43,999 bases of DNA from Endozoicomonas sp. SESOKO1 (GTDB lineage Bacteria > Pseudomonadota > Gammaproteobacteria > Pseudomonadales > Endozoicomonadaceae), in assembly GCF_024606265.1 (NCBI RefSeq), contig NZ_JAHHPP010000154.1, forward strand, positions 1 to 43,999. The letters are read 5' to 3'. A model generated the notes under the pieces. That model was not told where the DNA came from. It was given only the letters and a program-made list of their open reading frames with translations, and did not search any database. Below, piece after piece: positions 17,248-25,049 of the stretch; the first letter of the stretch is position 1; each line of letters starts with the position of its first letter. The translations under genes were made by a program, and so were the position numbers.

Positions 17248-19473
17248 TCAGGCCTTTCGGGTCAGCCCGAGATTTTTGAACAATACCCGGTTTTCCTCGC
17301 TGGTGAATATCTCGCTGATATTGCGGGTCAGTTTGCGGCTCCAGTTACGATACTCGCTGCTGGTACCGGGAACATTCACCGGGGTATCCAGCTCAAGCAC
17401 ATCTTCCAGCTGGATCACAATGATTTTGGATGAAGTTTTGCCCAGGTAGTAGTGGATCTTTTCCATCAGTTCCCGGCTATAGCCCATAGAATTTAAATCA
17501 CTTGGGTCTACGCCATAAGGCGCTTCGCCAATATCCGCAAGTGTGTTCAGCAGAGCCAGTTTGTCTTCATGCCGTGCAACTTTTTCCTGTTCTGTTCTGG
17601 CCCAATCGTAGATACCCAGCTCCTGTCGTAAATCAAGATCATTACAGTTCCACCAGGCCCTGAGTGTGGGAATATCGTGATTGGAAATACAGGTCAGTGC
17701 TCGTGTTTTATACTGTTCTGGCGCCAGGAAATGATCTTCGACCCTGGAAAAAAGTACCACTTCATTGGAGTAGCAATGGGCCGGTGGCAGCGCTGCTTCT
17801 ATTTCCGGCGGCACGGTGCCCAGGTCTTCGCCAAAAACCAGGCATTGCTGCCGCTGGCTTTCCAGTTTAATGATACCTAACAGGTCCTTCAGCGGATAAT
17901 TAACGTAGACGCCATAGTCTGCAGTTTTATCCGGTGGACACCACCAGAGCCGGAGTATGCCCATCACATGGTCAATACGCAGTGCTGCACAGTGCTGCAT
18001 ATTGGCATTCACCATATCGATAAATGGGGTATATGCCAGTTCCTGCAGCCTGTTCGGGTCAAAGGGCGGCAGTCCCCAGTTCTGCCCCTGTGGCGCAACA
18101 GTATCGGGCGGGGCACCGACGCTGGCATTGAGCACATAGTTGTCCCGGTGCGCCCAGACATCCGCGCCGCCCTTGTCTACGCCAACGGCAAGGTCCCGGT
18201 AAATGCCGACCCGCATTCCGGACTTAACAGCGGCCTGCTGGGCCTCAGCCAGTTGCTGCTCGGCAATCCACTGCAGGTACATGTAAAACCGGATTCTCTC
18301 TTTTGACCGGGCCACAAAATCCTTCACCTTTGGGCTGTCAGGGTCCTGATAGTCCGCTGGCCAGCAGGTCCAGCCCCAGCTATTGATATCTTTGGCCCTG
18401 AAGTGCTCAAAGAGGGCTTCATAGGTGGCCTGGAGTTCAAGGTCTTTGCCTTGTTCTTCACAATAATGACCAAAATCTGCTGACCTGTAGGATTGATGTG
18501 ATGTGTCGTGCTTCTCGAAATGGCGGAAAGCCATTTCCAGGACAGAAAATTTCAGTGAAGCAACCCGGTCATACTCCACATGAGAGCTGTCCCTTGCTTT
18601 CTTTAACTGACGCAGAAAGTCATCACTGTTCACATGCTGCTGTATTTCTGCTGAATCCTGATACTCCTTCAGCGCGGTAACATCGATATACAGTGGATTA
18701 ATGAAATTTCGGCTCGATGGACTGTAAGGGCTGCAATGCAGAGGGTTGGACGGGTAGAGCGAATGAATCGGGTTCAGGCCGACAATATCCGCCCCTTGTG
18801 GCCCGAGTCTGTTCACCAGCTGCCTGAGATCACTGAAATCACCCATTCCCCAGTTGTTTTCTGAGCGAAGGGTATAGAGCTGTACACTGACTCCCCAGAT
18901 TTTTTCGGTAGGCCCGGGTCGTTCAAAGCTGAGAATATCAGGCTCGTAGCAGGTCTGTGGTGCGACGATCAGGCGGCAACTTTCCTGATCGGCAGCTTGA
19001 TCAGCAGAAAGGGTAACGAACAGTTGATGGTAGCCAGCAGGCAGGTCTTCCGGCAGAGGGCAGAGCAGCCGGATCCGTTCCTGTTGGTCCACCGAGAGCC
19101 TGTCTTCTTCTGAAAGTTCTGACAGGTTTATGGCAAGTGGTATTGAACGGCTGTCTTCCAGGATGATTTCACCACGTAGCGAGTCATTCCGATGGGTTTC
19201 ATCAACCTGGACGGGAACCGTAAAAAGGTCTCCGCAGTGAACCACATGAACGACAGGAATCAACGGTGACCATTGCTTTCTCAGAATACCGTCGATTGAG
19301 GCCTGGATTTCAAGCTCGTTATCAGCGGCAACACCCATGGCTTTTAACGCATTGCGTTTATAGTCCTTCTCAACGGTGACCGGATTGCCAGCGGCATCAA
19401 TGTAGTGGGCGGGAATACCACAGAACTCGGCCAGAGCATCAATCTGTGTTATTTCATGCCTGATTTCGTGCAT
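17248..19473 (-). CDS. malQ: 4-alpha-glucanotransferase (amylomaltase)
   Basis: GH77 enzyme of 741 residues that transfers glucan chains between maltodextrins, freeing glucose and making longer chains that GlgP can degrade. The catalytic nucleophile is Asp 501 in LRIDHVMG, the acid/base Glu 549 in VFGEDLGT, and the stabilising Asp lies in SNHDIPTLR. The N-terminal 170 residues form the extra domain typical of E. coli-type MalQ. ATG at 19473 begins 20 bp after the malK stop; the TTG at 19491 would leave almost no spacer and lacks a better ribosome site. Last gene of the malEFGKQ operon, so disproportionation is coupled to uptake. Confidence 0.96.
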   Translation of the reverse strand: MHEIRHEITQIDALAEFCGIPAHYIDAAGNPVTVEKDYKRNALKAMGVAADNELEIQASIDGILRKQWSPLIPVVHVVHCGDLFTVPVQVDETHRNDSLRGEIILEDSRSIPLAINLSELSEEDRLSVDQQERIRLLCPLPEDLPAGYHQLFVTLSADQAADQESCRLIVAPQTCYEPDILSFERPGPTEKIWGVSVQLYTLRSENNWGMGDFSDLRQLVNRLGPQGADIVGLNPIHSLYPSNPLHCSPYSPSSRNFINPLYIDVTALKEYQDSAEIQQHVNSDDFLRQLKKARDSSHVEYDRVASLKFSVLEMAFRHFEKHDTSHQSYRSADFGHYCEEQGKDLELQATYEALFEHFRAKDINSWGWTCWPADYQDPDSPKVKDFVARSKERIRFYMYLQWIAEQQLAEAQQAAVKSGMRVGIYRDLAVGVDKGGADVWAHRDNYVLNASVGAPPDTVAPQGQNWGLPPFDPNRLQELAYTPFIDMVNANMQHCAALRIDHVMGILRLWWCPPDKTADYGVYVNYPLKDLLGIIKLESQRQQCLVFGEDLGTVPPEIEAALPPAHCYSNEVVLFSRVEDHFLAPEQYKTRALTCISNHDIPTLRAWWNCNDLDLRQELGIYDWARTEQEKVARHEDKLALLNTLADIGEAPYGVDPSDLNSMGYSRELMEKIHYYLGKTSSKIIVIQLEDVLELDTPVNVPGTSSEYRNWSRKLTRNISEIFTSEENRVLFKNLGLTRKA

Positions 19474-19493
19474 AACGGACTCACTTGGCAAGT

Positions 19494-20630
19494 TTATTGA
19501 TCAATTTCCGGTGCCCGGGTTCGGCGAAAGGCAATGCCGTTTGCATCGAACAGATAGCAATGCTCAGGAGGAAGCTCGACACGTATTTTGCTGCCTTCTT
19601 CCCGGCGCAGGGAGTCTTCTACCCGCACAATAAAGTGCTCACGAATGGTATCGTGGCTCATATAGATAAATGACTCGGCACCGAGCCGCTCCAGCGCTTC
19701 AATCCGCCCGTCAACGGCATTGCCACTGTCGGTTTCCGCCAGGGTATGTTCCGGTCGAATACCCAGCACAACCCGGGAGCCCGGATCAGCTTTGCCGGTA
19801 TCGACAAAGGCTCTGAGTGTTTCGCCGGTGGTCAGGCGAATAAGCGTCTCATCTGCTCCACCTGTCTCAATGACCCCGTCAAAGAAATTCATTTTGGGCG
19901 AGCCAATAAAGCCGGCAACGAACAGGTTGGCTGGATGGTGATAAAGTTCCAGCGGTTTACCCACCTGCTCAAGGTTGGTGGCTGCTCCCTGAGCCAGGGG
20001 ACTCAATACCACAATCTGATCAGCCAGGGTCATGGCTTCAACCTGGTCATGGGTGACGTAGATGGAGGTGGTTTTCAGTCGGCGATGTAATCGGGCGATT
20101 TCCTGCCTCATCTGGACACGCAGGGCGACATCAAGGTTCGACAGCGGCTCATCAAACAGAAAGACCCTGGGCTGTTGCACAATAGAACGACCAATAGCGA
20201 CCCGCTGTCGTTGACCTCCGGACATGGCTTTGGGTTTACGCTCCAGCAGTGCCTGCAGTTGCAGGATTCGGGCTGCTTCATCAACCCGCTCATCCACCAC
20301 GCTTTTTTTCGCCTTGGCCAGCTTCAGGCCAAACGCCATGTTCTCGGCAACCGACATATGGGGATAGAGGGCATAAGACTGGAAGACCATGCCCACACGC
20401 CGCTCATTGGGTGGCCAGTCATTCACTTTCTCGCCATCAATGCTCAGCTCACCGCTGGTGATATCTTCCAGCCCGCAGATCATTCTCAGTAACGTTGACT
20501 TGCCACAACCGGATGGGCCGATGAAAGCAATAAATTCACCATAACCAATGTCCAGGTTGATGTCTTTCAGGGTCCAGGTTTGTCCCTGGTCATAACTTTT
20601 CGCAATGTTGACGAGTTTGACTTCTGCCAT
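19494..20630 (-). CDS. malK: Maltodextrin ABC transporter ATPase
   Basis: A 378-residue ABC ATPase that powers the MalFG permease. Walker A GPSGCGKST is at 38-46, the signature MSGGQ at 136-140, Walker B VFLFDE at 156-161 and the H-loop His at 194. The C-terminal OB-fold regulatory domain (about 235-370) includes GIRPEH, typical of MalK/UgpC. In E. coli this domain also binds MalT and EIIA-Glc; such control here is inference. ATG at 20630 follows an AAGGTG ribosome site. The 103-bp gap to malG contains a very stable hairpin; the next gene, malQ, follows after 20 bp. Confidence 0.96.
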   Translation of the reverse strand: MAEVKLVNIAKSYDQGQTWTLKDINLDIGYGEFIAFIGPSGCGKSTLLRMICGLEDITSGELSIDGEKVNDWPPNERRVGMVFQSYALYPHMSVAENMAFGLKLAKAKKSVVDERVDEAARILQLQALLERKPKAMSGGQRQRVAIGRSIVQQPRVFLFDEPLSNLDVALRVQMRQEIARLHRRLKTTSIYVTHDQVEAMTLADQIVVLSPLAQGAATNLEQVGKPLELYHHPANLFVAGFIGSPKMNFFDGVIETGGADETLIRLTTGETLRAFVDTGKADPGSRVVLGIRPEHTLAETDSGNAVDGRIEALERLGAESFIYMSHDTIREHFIVRVEDSLRREEGSKIRVELPPEHCYLFDANGIAFRRTRAPEIDQ

Positions 20631-20652
20631 AGGACACCTTTAAAAGATCGTT

Positions 20653-20723
20653 ACCCGTCGCCCGTTTCCCGCTGCCCGCAAAAGCTGGACCGCTTTTACG
20701 GGCAGCGGGAAGCGGGCGACGGG
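20653..20723 (-). repeat. Long GC-rich inverted repeat between malG and malK
   Basis: Arms of 32 bases (20654-20685 and 20692-20723) surround a 6-base loop; in the mRNA 30 pairs are Watson-Crick, one is G-U and one is mismatched. Each arm is built from seven-base NCCCGNN units. It falls inside the mal transcript, where it could stabilise upstream malEFG mRNA or lower malK expression (inference). Confidence 0.8.
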
Positions 20724-20733
20724 CGGCGTTTTT

Positions 20734-21624
20734 TTAACCTTTGACGCCGCCCGATGTCAGTCCTCCGACGATCCAGCGCTGGCAGGCGAGGAAAATAATG
20801 GTAATCGGAAAGCCGGAGAGAACGGCAGCGGCGGCAAAGTCGCCCCATAAATAGTTCTGTGGGTTCAGGTACTGCCTTGAGCCCACCGCCAGCGTGAGAT
20901 TATCCATACTCTGGAGCAGTACGGAGGCTACGGGGTATTCGGCGATGCTGGCGATAAATGCCAGGATAAAAACAACCGCCAGAATGGGGACTGACAGGGG
21001 CAATAGCACAAAGCGGAAGGCCTGCCAGGGCGTTGCCCCATCAATAGCCGCGGCTTCTTCCAGGGAGTTATCGATGGTTTCAAAGTACCCCTTGATCAGC
21101 CAGATATGCAGTGCCATGCCACCCAGGTAAGCGAGTGTGACGGAACCCAGGCTATCCAGGCCGAGCCAGGGGATGAAGTCGCCAATCTGGTCAAACAGCG
21201 AGTAGATGGCAACGAGGGCAAGAACGGCCGGGAACATCTGCAGGATCATCATGGCCGTCAGCATCTGTTGTTTAAACCGGAACCGCAGCCGGGCAAAGGC
21301 ATAGGCGCCGGTTGTCGACAGAATCAATATCAGTGCCGAGCTGATGATGGCGACCTTGATGGAGTTCCACAACCAGGTCAGTACTGGAAACGGTGGTTGT
21401 GTAATAGAGCCATCGGCATTTTCCCAGGGGATACCCAGTGCCAGATACCAGTGTTCAAGGCTGGGGTTTTCAGGTATCAGGGAACCTGTGGCAAAGTTAC
21501 CGGTACGCAGGGAAACCGAGATAATCATGAAAAAAGGGAACAGGATAACCAGCAGGAAAAGCCACATCAGAATACGGGCTGTCCAGACCCGGTACTTCAG
21601 GTTTCTTGGTTGCACCATTGCCAC
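20734..21624 (-). CDS. malG: Maltodextrin ABC transporter permease MalG
   Basis: Inner-membrane permease of 296 residues with six predicted transmembrane helices. The EAA loop ([23 protein letters not shown]) docks into MalK. The C-terminus SGGVKG matches the MalG family. Start GTG at 21624, chosen because AAGGAG lies eight bases upstream; the ATG two codons later is less well placed. The gap to malF is 58 bp. With MalF it forms the translocation channel fed by MalE. Confidence 0.96.
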   Translation of the reverse strand: MAMVQPRNLKYRVWTARILMWLFLLVILFPFFMIISVSLRTGNFATGSLIPENPSLEHWYLALGIPWENADGSITQPPFPVLTWLWNSIKVAIISSALILILSTTGAYAFARLRFRFKQQMLTAMMILQMFPAVLALVAIYSLFDQIGDFIPWLGLDSLGSVTLAYLGGMALHIWLIKGYFETIDNSLEEAAAIDGATPWQAFRFVLLPLSVPILAVVFILAFIASIAEYPVASVLLQSMDNLTLAVGSRQYLNPQNYLWGDFAAAAVLSGFPITIIFLACQRWIVGGLTSGGVKG

Positions 21625-21682
21625 GATGACTTCTCCTTTCTTAACCCTCGTTACGAAAGACTTTTAAAAACAAGCTTCCCGA

Positions 21683-23254
21683 CTACTGCAATTGTCGTGT
21701 TGCTTTCAGGTTTACCCAGGCAATAAAGCCCACCATCAGAAAGATTGCGGTGGCAATTGCCGAGGCCAGACCGTAATCCTGGCCATAGGAGCCAAAGGCA
21801 ATACGGAAGGTGTAACTCACCAGAATATCAGTAGCTCCGGCCGGGGTAGTGGCGTGGAGCATATCCGGGGCACCATCGGTTAACAGGGCAATCAGAACCA
21901 GGTTATTAAAGTTAAAGGCAAAGCTGGCAATCAGCAGTGGAATCAACGGTTTGATGATCATTGGAATGGTAATGTGGAAAAGATTCTGGGCCGGTGACGC
22001 GCCATCAATGGCCGAAGCTTCATAGAGATCATCCGGAATACTTTTCAACAGTCCGATACAGAGGATCATCATGTAGGGGTAGCCCAGCCAGGTGTTGACA
22101 ATGATGACCATGGATTTGGCCAGCAGTTCATTACTGAACCATTCCGGTTTAATACCGAAGAGCATATCCAGCAGAAGGTTGATTTCACCGAAATTCTGGT
22201 TGAACAGTCCCCTGAAAATCAGGATGGAAATAAATGCCGGTACTGCGTAAGGCAGGATCAACAGCAGCCGGTAAACACCATTACCCTTAAGCGGTTCCCA
22301 CTGTACCAGGCAGGCCATTAACAGGCCGATGACCAGGGTAAAAGTGACAGAAAGCGCGGCAAAAATGACCGTCCAGGTAAAAATCTTCAGGAAAGGCCCC
22401 TGGATACCTGGATCAGTGAAGACCCGGACAAAGTTATCCCAGCCCGTATAAATGGTGAAACCGGGACCAATCTGCTCTGTACCATCTTCATTCGTGTAAT
22501 ATCCCGTCTCCATATCAGGGTAGATGGTCTGTCCGGTGCGGTTATCGATCAGGGCAGCGTTTTGTTCCGGATATTGCCGGTCAGCGTGGTCATCTGGACG
22601 ATAAACCCTGGCAATAGCGCCGAACTTTCTCAGACTGGTCATGGCCAGCTCGGTGCCATCGGGCAGCACAATATCCAGCTTCTGGAGGACTGAACGTTTT
22701 TTGATGACTTTCCGGATAGGGAGCACTGCTCCGGTGGGAAGATGGCTGGACACAAAGGCTTTCAGTTCCTGTGGTTCATTACGTTCGGTAAATGGCTCCG
22801 TCAGGTAGTGCTCGTCACCGGCTGCTGCACCGATCAGCACCAGCCGTAAGCCAGGGCCTTCCTGATACAGCTTGAAAGCAAACGATTCGCCGCCGGTGCG
22901 GAAGGTTTTTGCCAGGTGTATAGTCCTGACCCGCTCAAGGGAAAGCAGGTGGTTGGAACTGTAGTTGGTAAAGGCGACATTAACCGTGTAAATCAGGGGG
23001 AAGACAATAAAGGTGCTTACTCCCAGAAGGCTGGGGTAAATATAGCGATAGTTGTACCCTTTTCTACTGATAAAAACCCATGAACCTGCCGCTGCAAGAA
23101 CCAGCACGAGCATGGCAAAAGCCAGCTCTCCCTGGGCATACATCAAGGTCACACCGTATAAAAGTACCAGATCGATAACGGCGACAATGGCGATCACCAG
23201 GTAGGCACCGCTACTTCTGGTAGCTCTTGATGTGCTCATGGCTGATGTGCTCAT
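21683..23254 (-). CDS. malF: Maltodextrin ABC transporter permease MalF
   Basis: Inner-membrane permease of 523 residues, close to E. coli MalF (514). Three N-terminal helices (about 18-100) are followed by a large periplasmic P2 domain (about 100-285), and then five helices with the EAA loop YEASAIDGASPAQNLFHITIP. The first five codons are a near-duplicate of the next five (15-bp tandem repeat, 23225-23254), so two ATGs 15 bp apart are both in frame and the exact start is open; I give the outer one, with AGAGG about ten bases upstream. Starts 35 bp after malE. Confidence 0.95.
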   Translation of the reverse strand: MSTSAMSTSRATRSSGAYLVIAIVAVIDLVLLYGVTLMYAQGELAFAMLVLVLAAAGSWVFISRKGYNYRYIYPSLLGVSTFIVFPLIYTVNVAFTNYSSNHLLSLERVRTIHLAKTFRTGGESFAFKLYQEGPGLRLVLIGAAAGDEHYLTEPFTERNEPQELKAFVSSHLPTGAVLPIRKVIKKRSVLQKLDIVLPDGTELAMTSLRKFGAIARVYRPDDHADRQYPEQNAALIDNRTGQTIYPDMETGYYTNEDGTEQIGPGFTIYTGWDNFVRVFTDPGIQGPFLKIFTWTVIFAALSVTFTLVIGLLMACLVQWEPLKGNGVYRLLLILPYAVPAFISILIFRGLFNQNFGEINLLLDMLFGIKPEWFSNELLAKSMVIIVNTWLGYPYMMILCIGLLKSIPDDLYEASAIDGASPAQNLFHITIPMIIKPLIPLLIASFAFNFNNLVLIALLTDGAPDMLHATTPAGATDILVSYTFRIAFGSYGQDYGLASAIATAIFLMVGFIAWVNLKATRQLQ

Positions 23255-23289
23255 GGCGTGCTGGCCTCTTTTTTACCAACAGGAAACGG

Positions 23290-24507
23290 TTAGCCGATGA
23301 TGCGTTTTGCCGCGTCGTTCAGTGCTTCACGATAGTTTTGTCGGCCGCTGGTGATATTGCGCAGAGCGGTCTCCATGGCAGACCAGAATTTACCCATTTC
23401 CGGAACATTGGGCATAATCAGGCCCTGTTCAACATTCTGGTAAGTGGCTGCAATACGAGGGTCTTTCATCAGTTTTTCCATCATCGCCTTATTGGCTACA
23501 GCACCCAGAGGGACGTTGTTGTTCATGATCGTCAACCCTTTTTCGGTGAGCAGGTAGTTCTCCAGAAACTCCTGGGCAATGGACTTGTTGGGGCTGGCAT
23601 TGTTCAGTGCCGCCCCCCATACGCCAACAAATGCCCTGGCCGGTTTGCCATGAAGTTTGGGCAGAGGTGCAACACCATAGTTGATTTTACTCTTATCCAG
23701 ATTCGCCCAGGCCCAGGGGCCGGTAATCATCATGGCAACTTTCTGCTGGTTGAAATTAGCCTCCATTACGCCGTAGTCAACGCCACGGGGCATCACACCT
23801 TTATCGATCAGGTCGACCAGCATTTTGGCACCTTCCATTGCGCCTTTATCGTTTACGCCGGTTTTCTTGACGTCATAGCCTTTGGCCGTTTTCAGAAAAA
23901 CATAACCACCATCTGCTGCCAGCAGTGGCATGGTGAAATAGGGTTGATCCTGGTCCCACATAATAGTGATGATGCCTGTTTCATTGTTCTTGTTGGGGAC
24001 TGGCTGTTGTTCCAGCTTTTTGGCCAGTGGAAACATCTCTTCAAAGGTAGCCGGCGGTGTTGGCAGGATCGTTTTGTTGTAAATCAGGCTGATGGCTTCG
24101 AGAGAAATGGGGTAGCCATAAATTTTGCCATCGCTGGTCATGGCTTCCCAGCCAATGTTGTTGACGCCTTTCCTGAATTCTGGTGATGGGCTGACAGGAG
24201 CCAGTAAACCACTCTTTGCCCATTCACCGTATCGGTCATGAGCCCAGAAAACAATGTCAGGTCCACTGCCGGAGGCTGCAGCCTGTTGAAAGCGATCAGT
24301 AATATTTTCCGGTATTTCGACTTTAACTTTTATCTCCATGTCTTTGGTGAACTGGGTACCTACCTGGCGAATACCCTCATAGGCTTTGTCACCACCCACC
24401 CAGATTAACAGTTCGTCGGAACTGAAGGCCCGGGCGTTGGCGGTGACAATCAGTGATAGTGATGCCAGGATGACAAGAAAGGTTTTTTTCATCAGCGAAG
24501 GGATCAT
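23290..24507 (-). CDS. malE: Periplasmic maltose/maltodextrin-binding protein
   Basis: A 405-residue solute-binding protein that delivers maltodextrins to MalFGK. The signal peptide (MKKTFLVILASLSLIVTANARA) runs to about residue 27. Family landmarks are the LLIWVGGDKAYEG start, PDIVFWAHDRYGEWA, and a C-terminal TSGRQNYREALNDAAKRI. GGAG nine bases before ATG 24507 favours that start over the inner ATG at 24492. First gene of the malEFGKQ operon, so its promoter lies in the 542-bp gap it shares with divergent glgP. Confidence 0.96.
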   Translation of the reverse strand: MIPSLMKKTFLVILASLSLIVTANARAFSSDELLIWVGGDKAYEGIRQVGTQFTKDMEIKVKVEIPENITDRFQQAAASGSGPDIVFWAHDRYGEWAKSGLLAPVSPSPEFRKGVNNIGWEAMTSDGKIYGYPISLEAISLIYNKTILPTPPATFEEMFPLAKKLEQQPVPNKNNETGIITIMWDQDQPYFTMPLLAADGGYVFLKTAKGYDVKKTGVNDKGAMEGAKMLVDLIDKGVMPRGVDYGVMEANFNQQKVAMMITGPWAWANLDKSKINYGVAPLPKLHGKPARAFVGVWGAALNNASPNKSIAQEFLENYLLTEKGLTIMNNNVPLGAVANKAMMEKLMKDPRIAATYQNVEQGLIMPNVPEMGKFWSAMETALRNITSGRQNYREALNDAAKRIIG

Positions 24508-25049
24508 TTCTGATTTCTCCGGGTAAACCAGACTGCTTGGATGCTGCTGGTTATTCGGGTAAAGGAAGTAGTTAACAGGTTGGAAGAACCCTGATTGATT
24601 GCTAAAGAACCGGTCAGGTTTTAGCCGGATGAATGAACCGAGTACTGACTAATAATAATCGCTGAGTTTGAGTATGCCAGTAAGAATATCCAATACCTTG
24701 ATTCAGGTGATATTTGGGTTATTAACAGTCTGCTTTTAATATTATTTTCCCTGTGTATGGTTTTTCAAATCGGCAGTTGACGTTTAGTTTATACGAGTCA
24801 GTTATTTGTTGTCGTTTATATTGCCTGAATCGATATAACTCTAAAAAAAAATGACAAAAATGTACCTAATCAGAGTCAGGCAACTATAACTTATTGATGG
24901 TTTTTCATGATTTCCAATGGAGCAAGGGACAGCTTTGTTCCCTGCCCCGATTCATATTCTTTAGTTACTTCTCTCAAGCTGTTTTCTGTGGCGACTTCTC
25001 TCAATAAATCAATCTGAAAAGCTTGAGCTGGCAAAAGAGAGTGTTTGAT
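24508..25049. promoter_or_regulatory. Divergent malE/glgP control region
   Basis: This 542-bp AT-rich region separates two divergent sugar operons and must hold both promoters. TTGACG at 24777-24782 is the best -35-like hexamer on the plus strand but lacks a good partner. I found no MalT box and no symmetrical CRP site by eye. A GGGACA...TGTTCCC imperfect hairpin lies near 24927-24943. Confidence 0.5.

Noticed and set aside
23227-24186. A 319-codon open frame on the plus strand
   Set aside because: It lies wholly antisense to malE, is rich in His/Phe/Gln as expected of a reversed coding frame and shows no domain pattern.
24508-25049. MalT box or CRP site in the mal/glg control region
   Set aside because: No stretch matched the GGGGATGAGG-type box or a symmetrical TGTGA-N6-TCACA site by eye.
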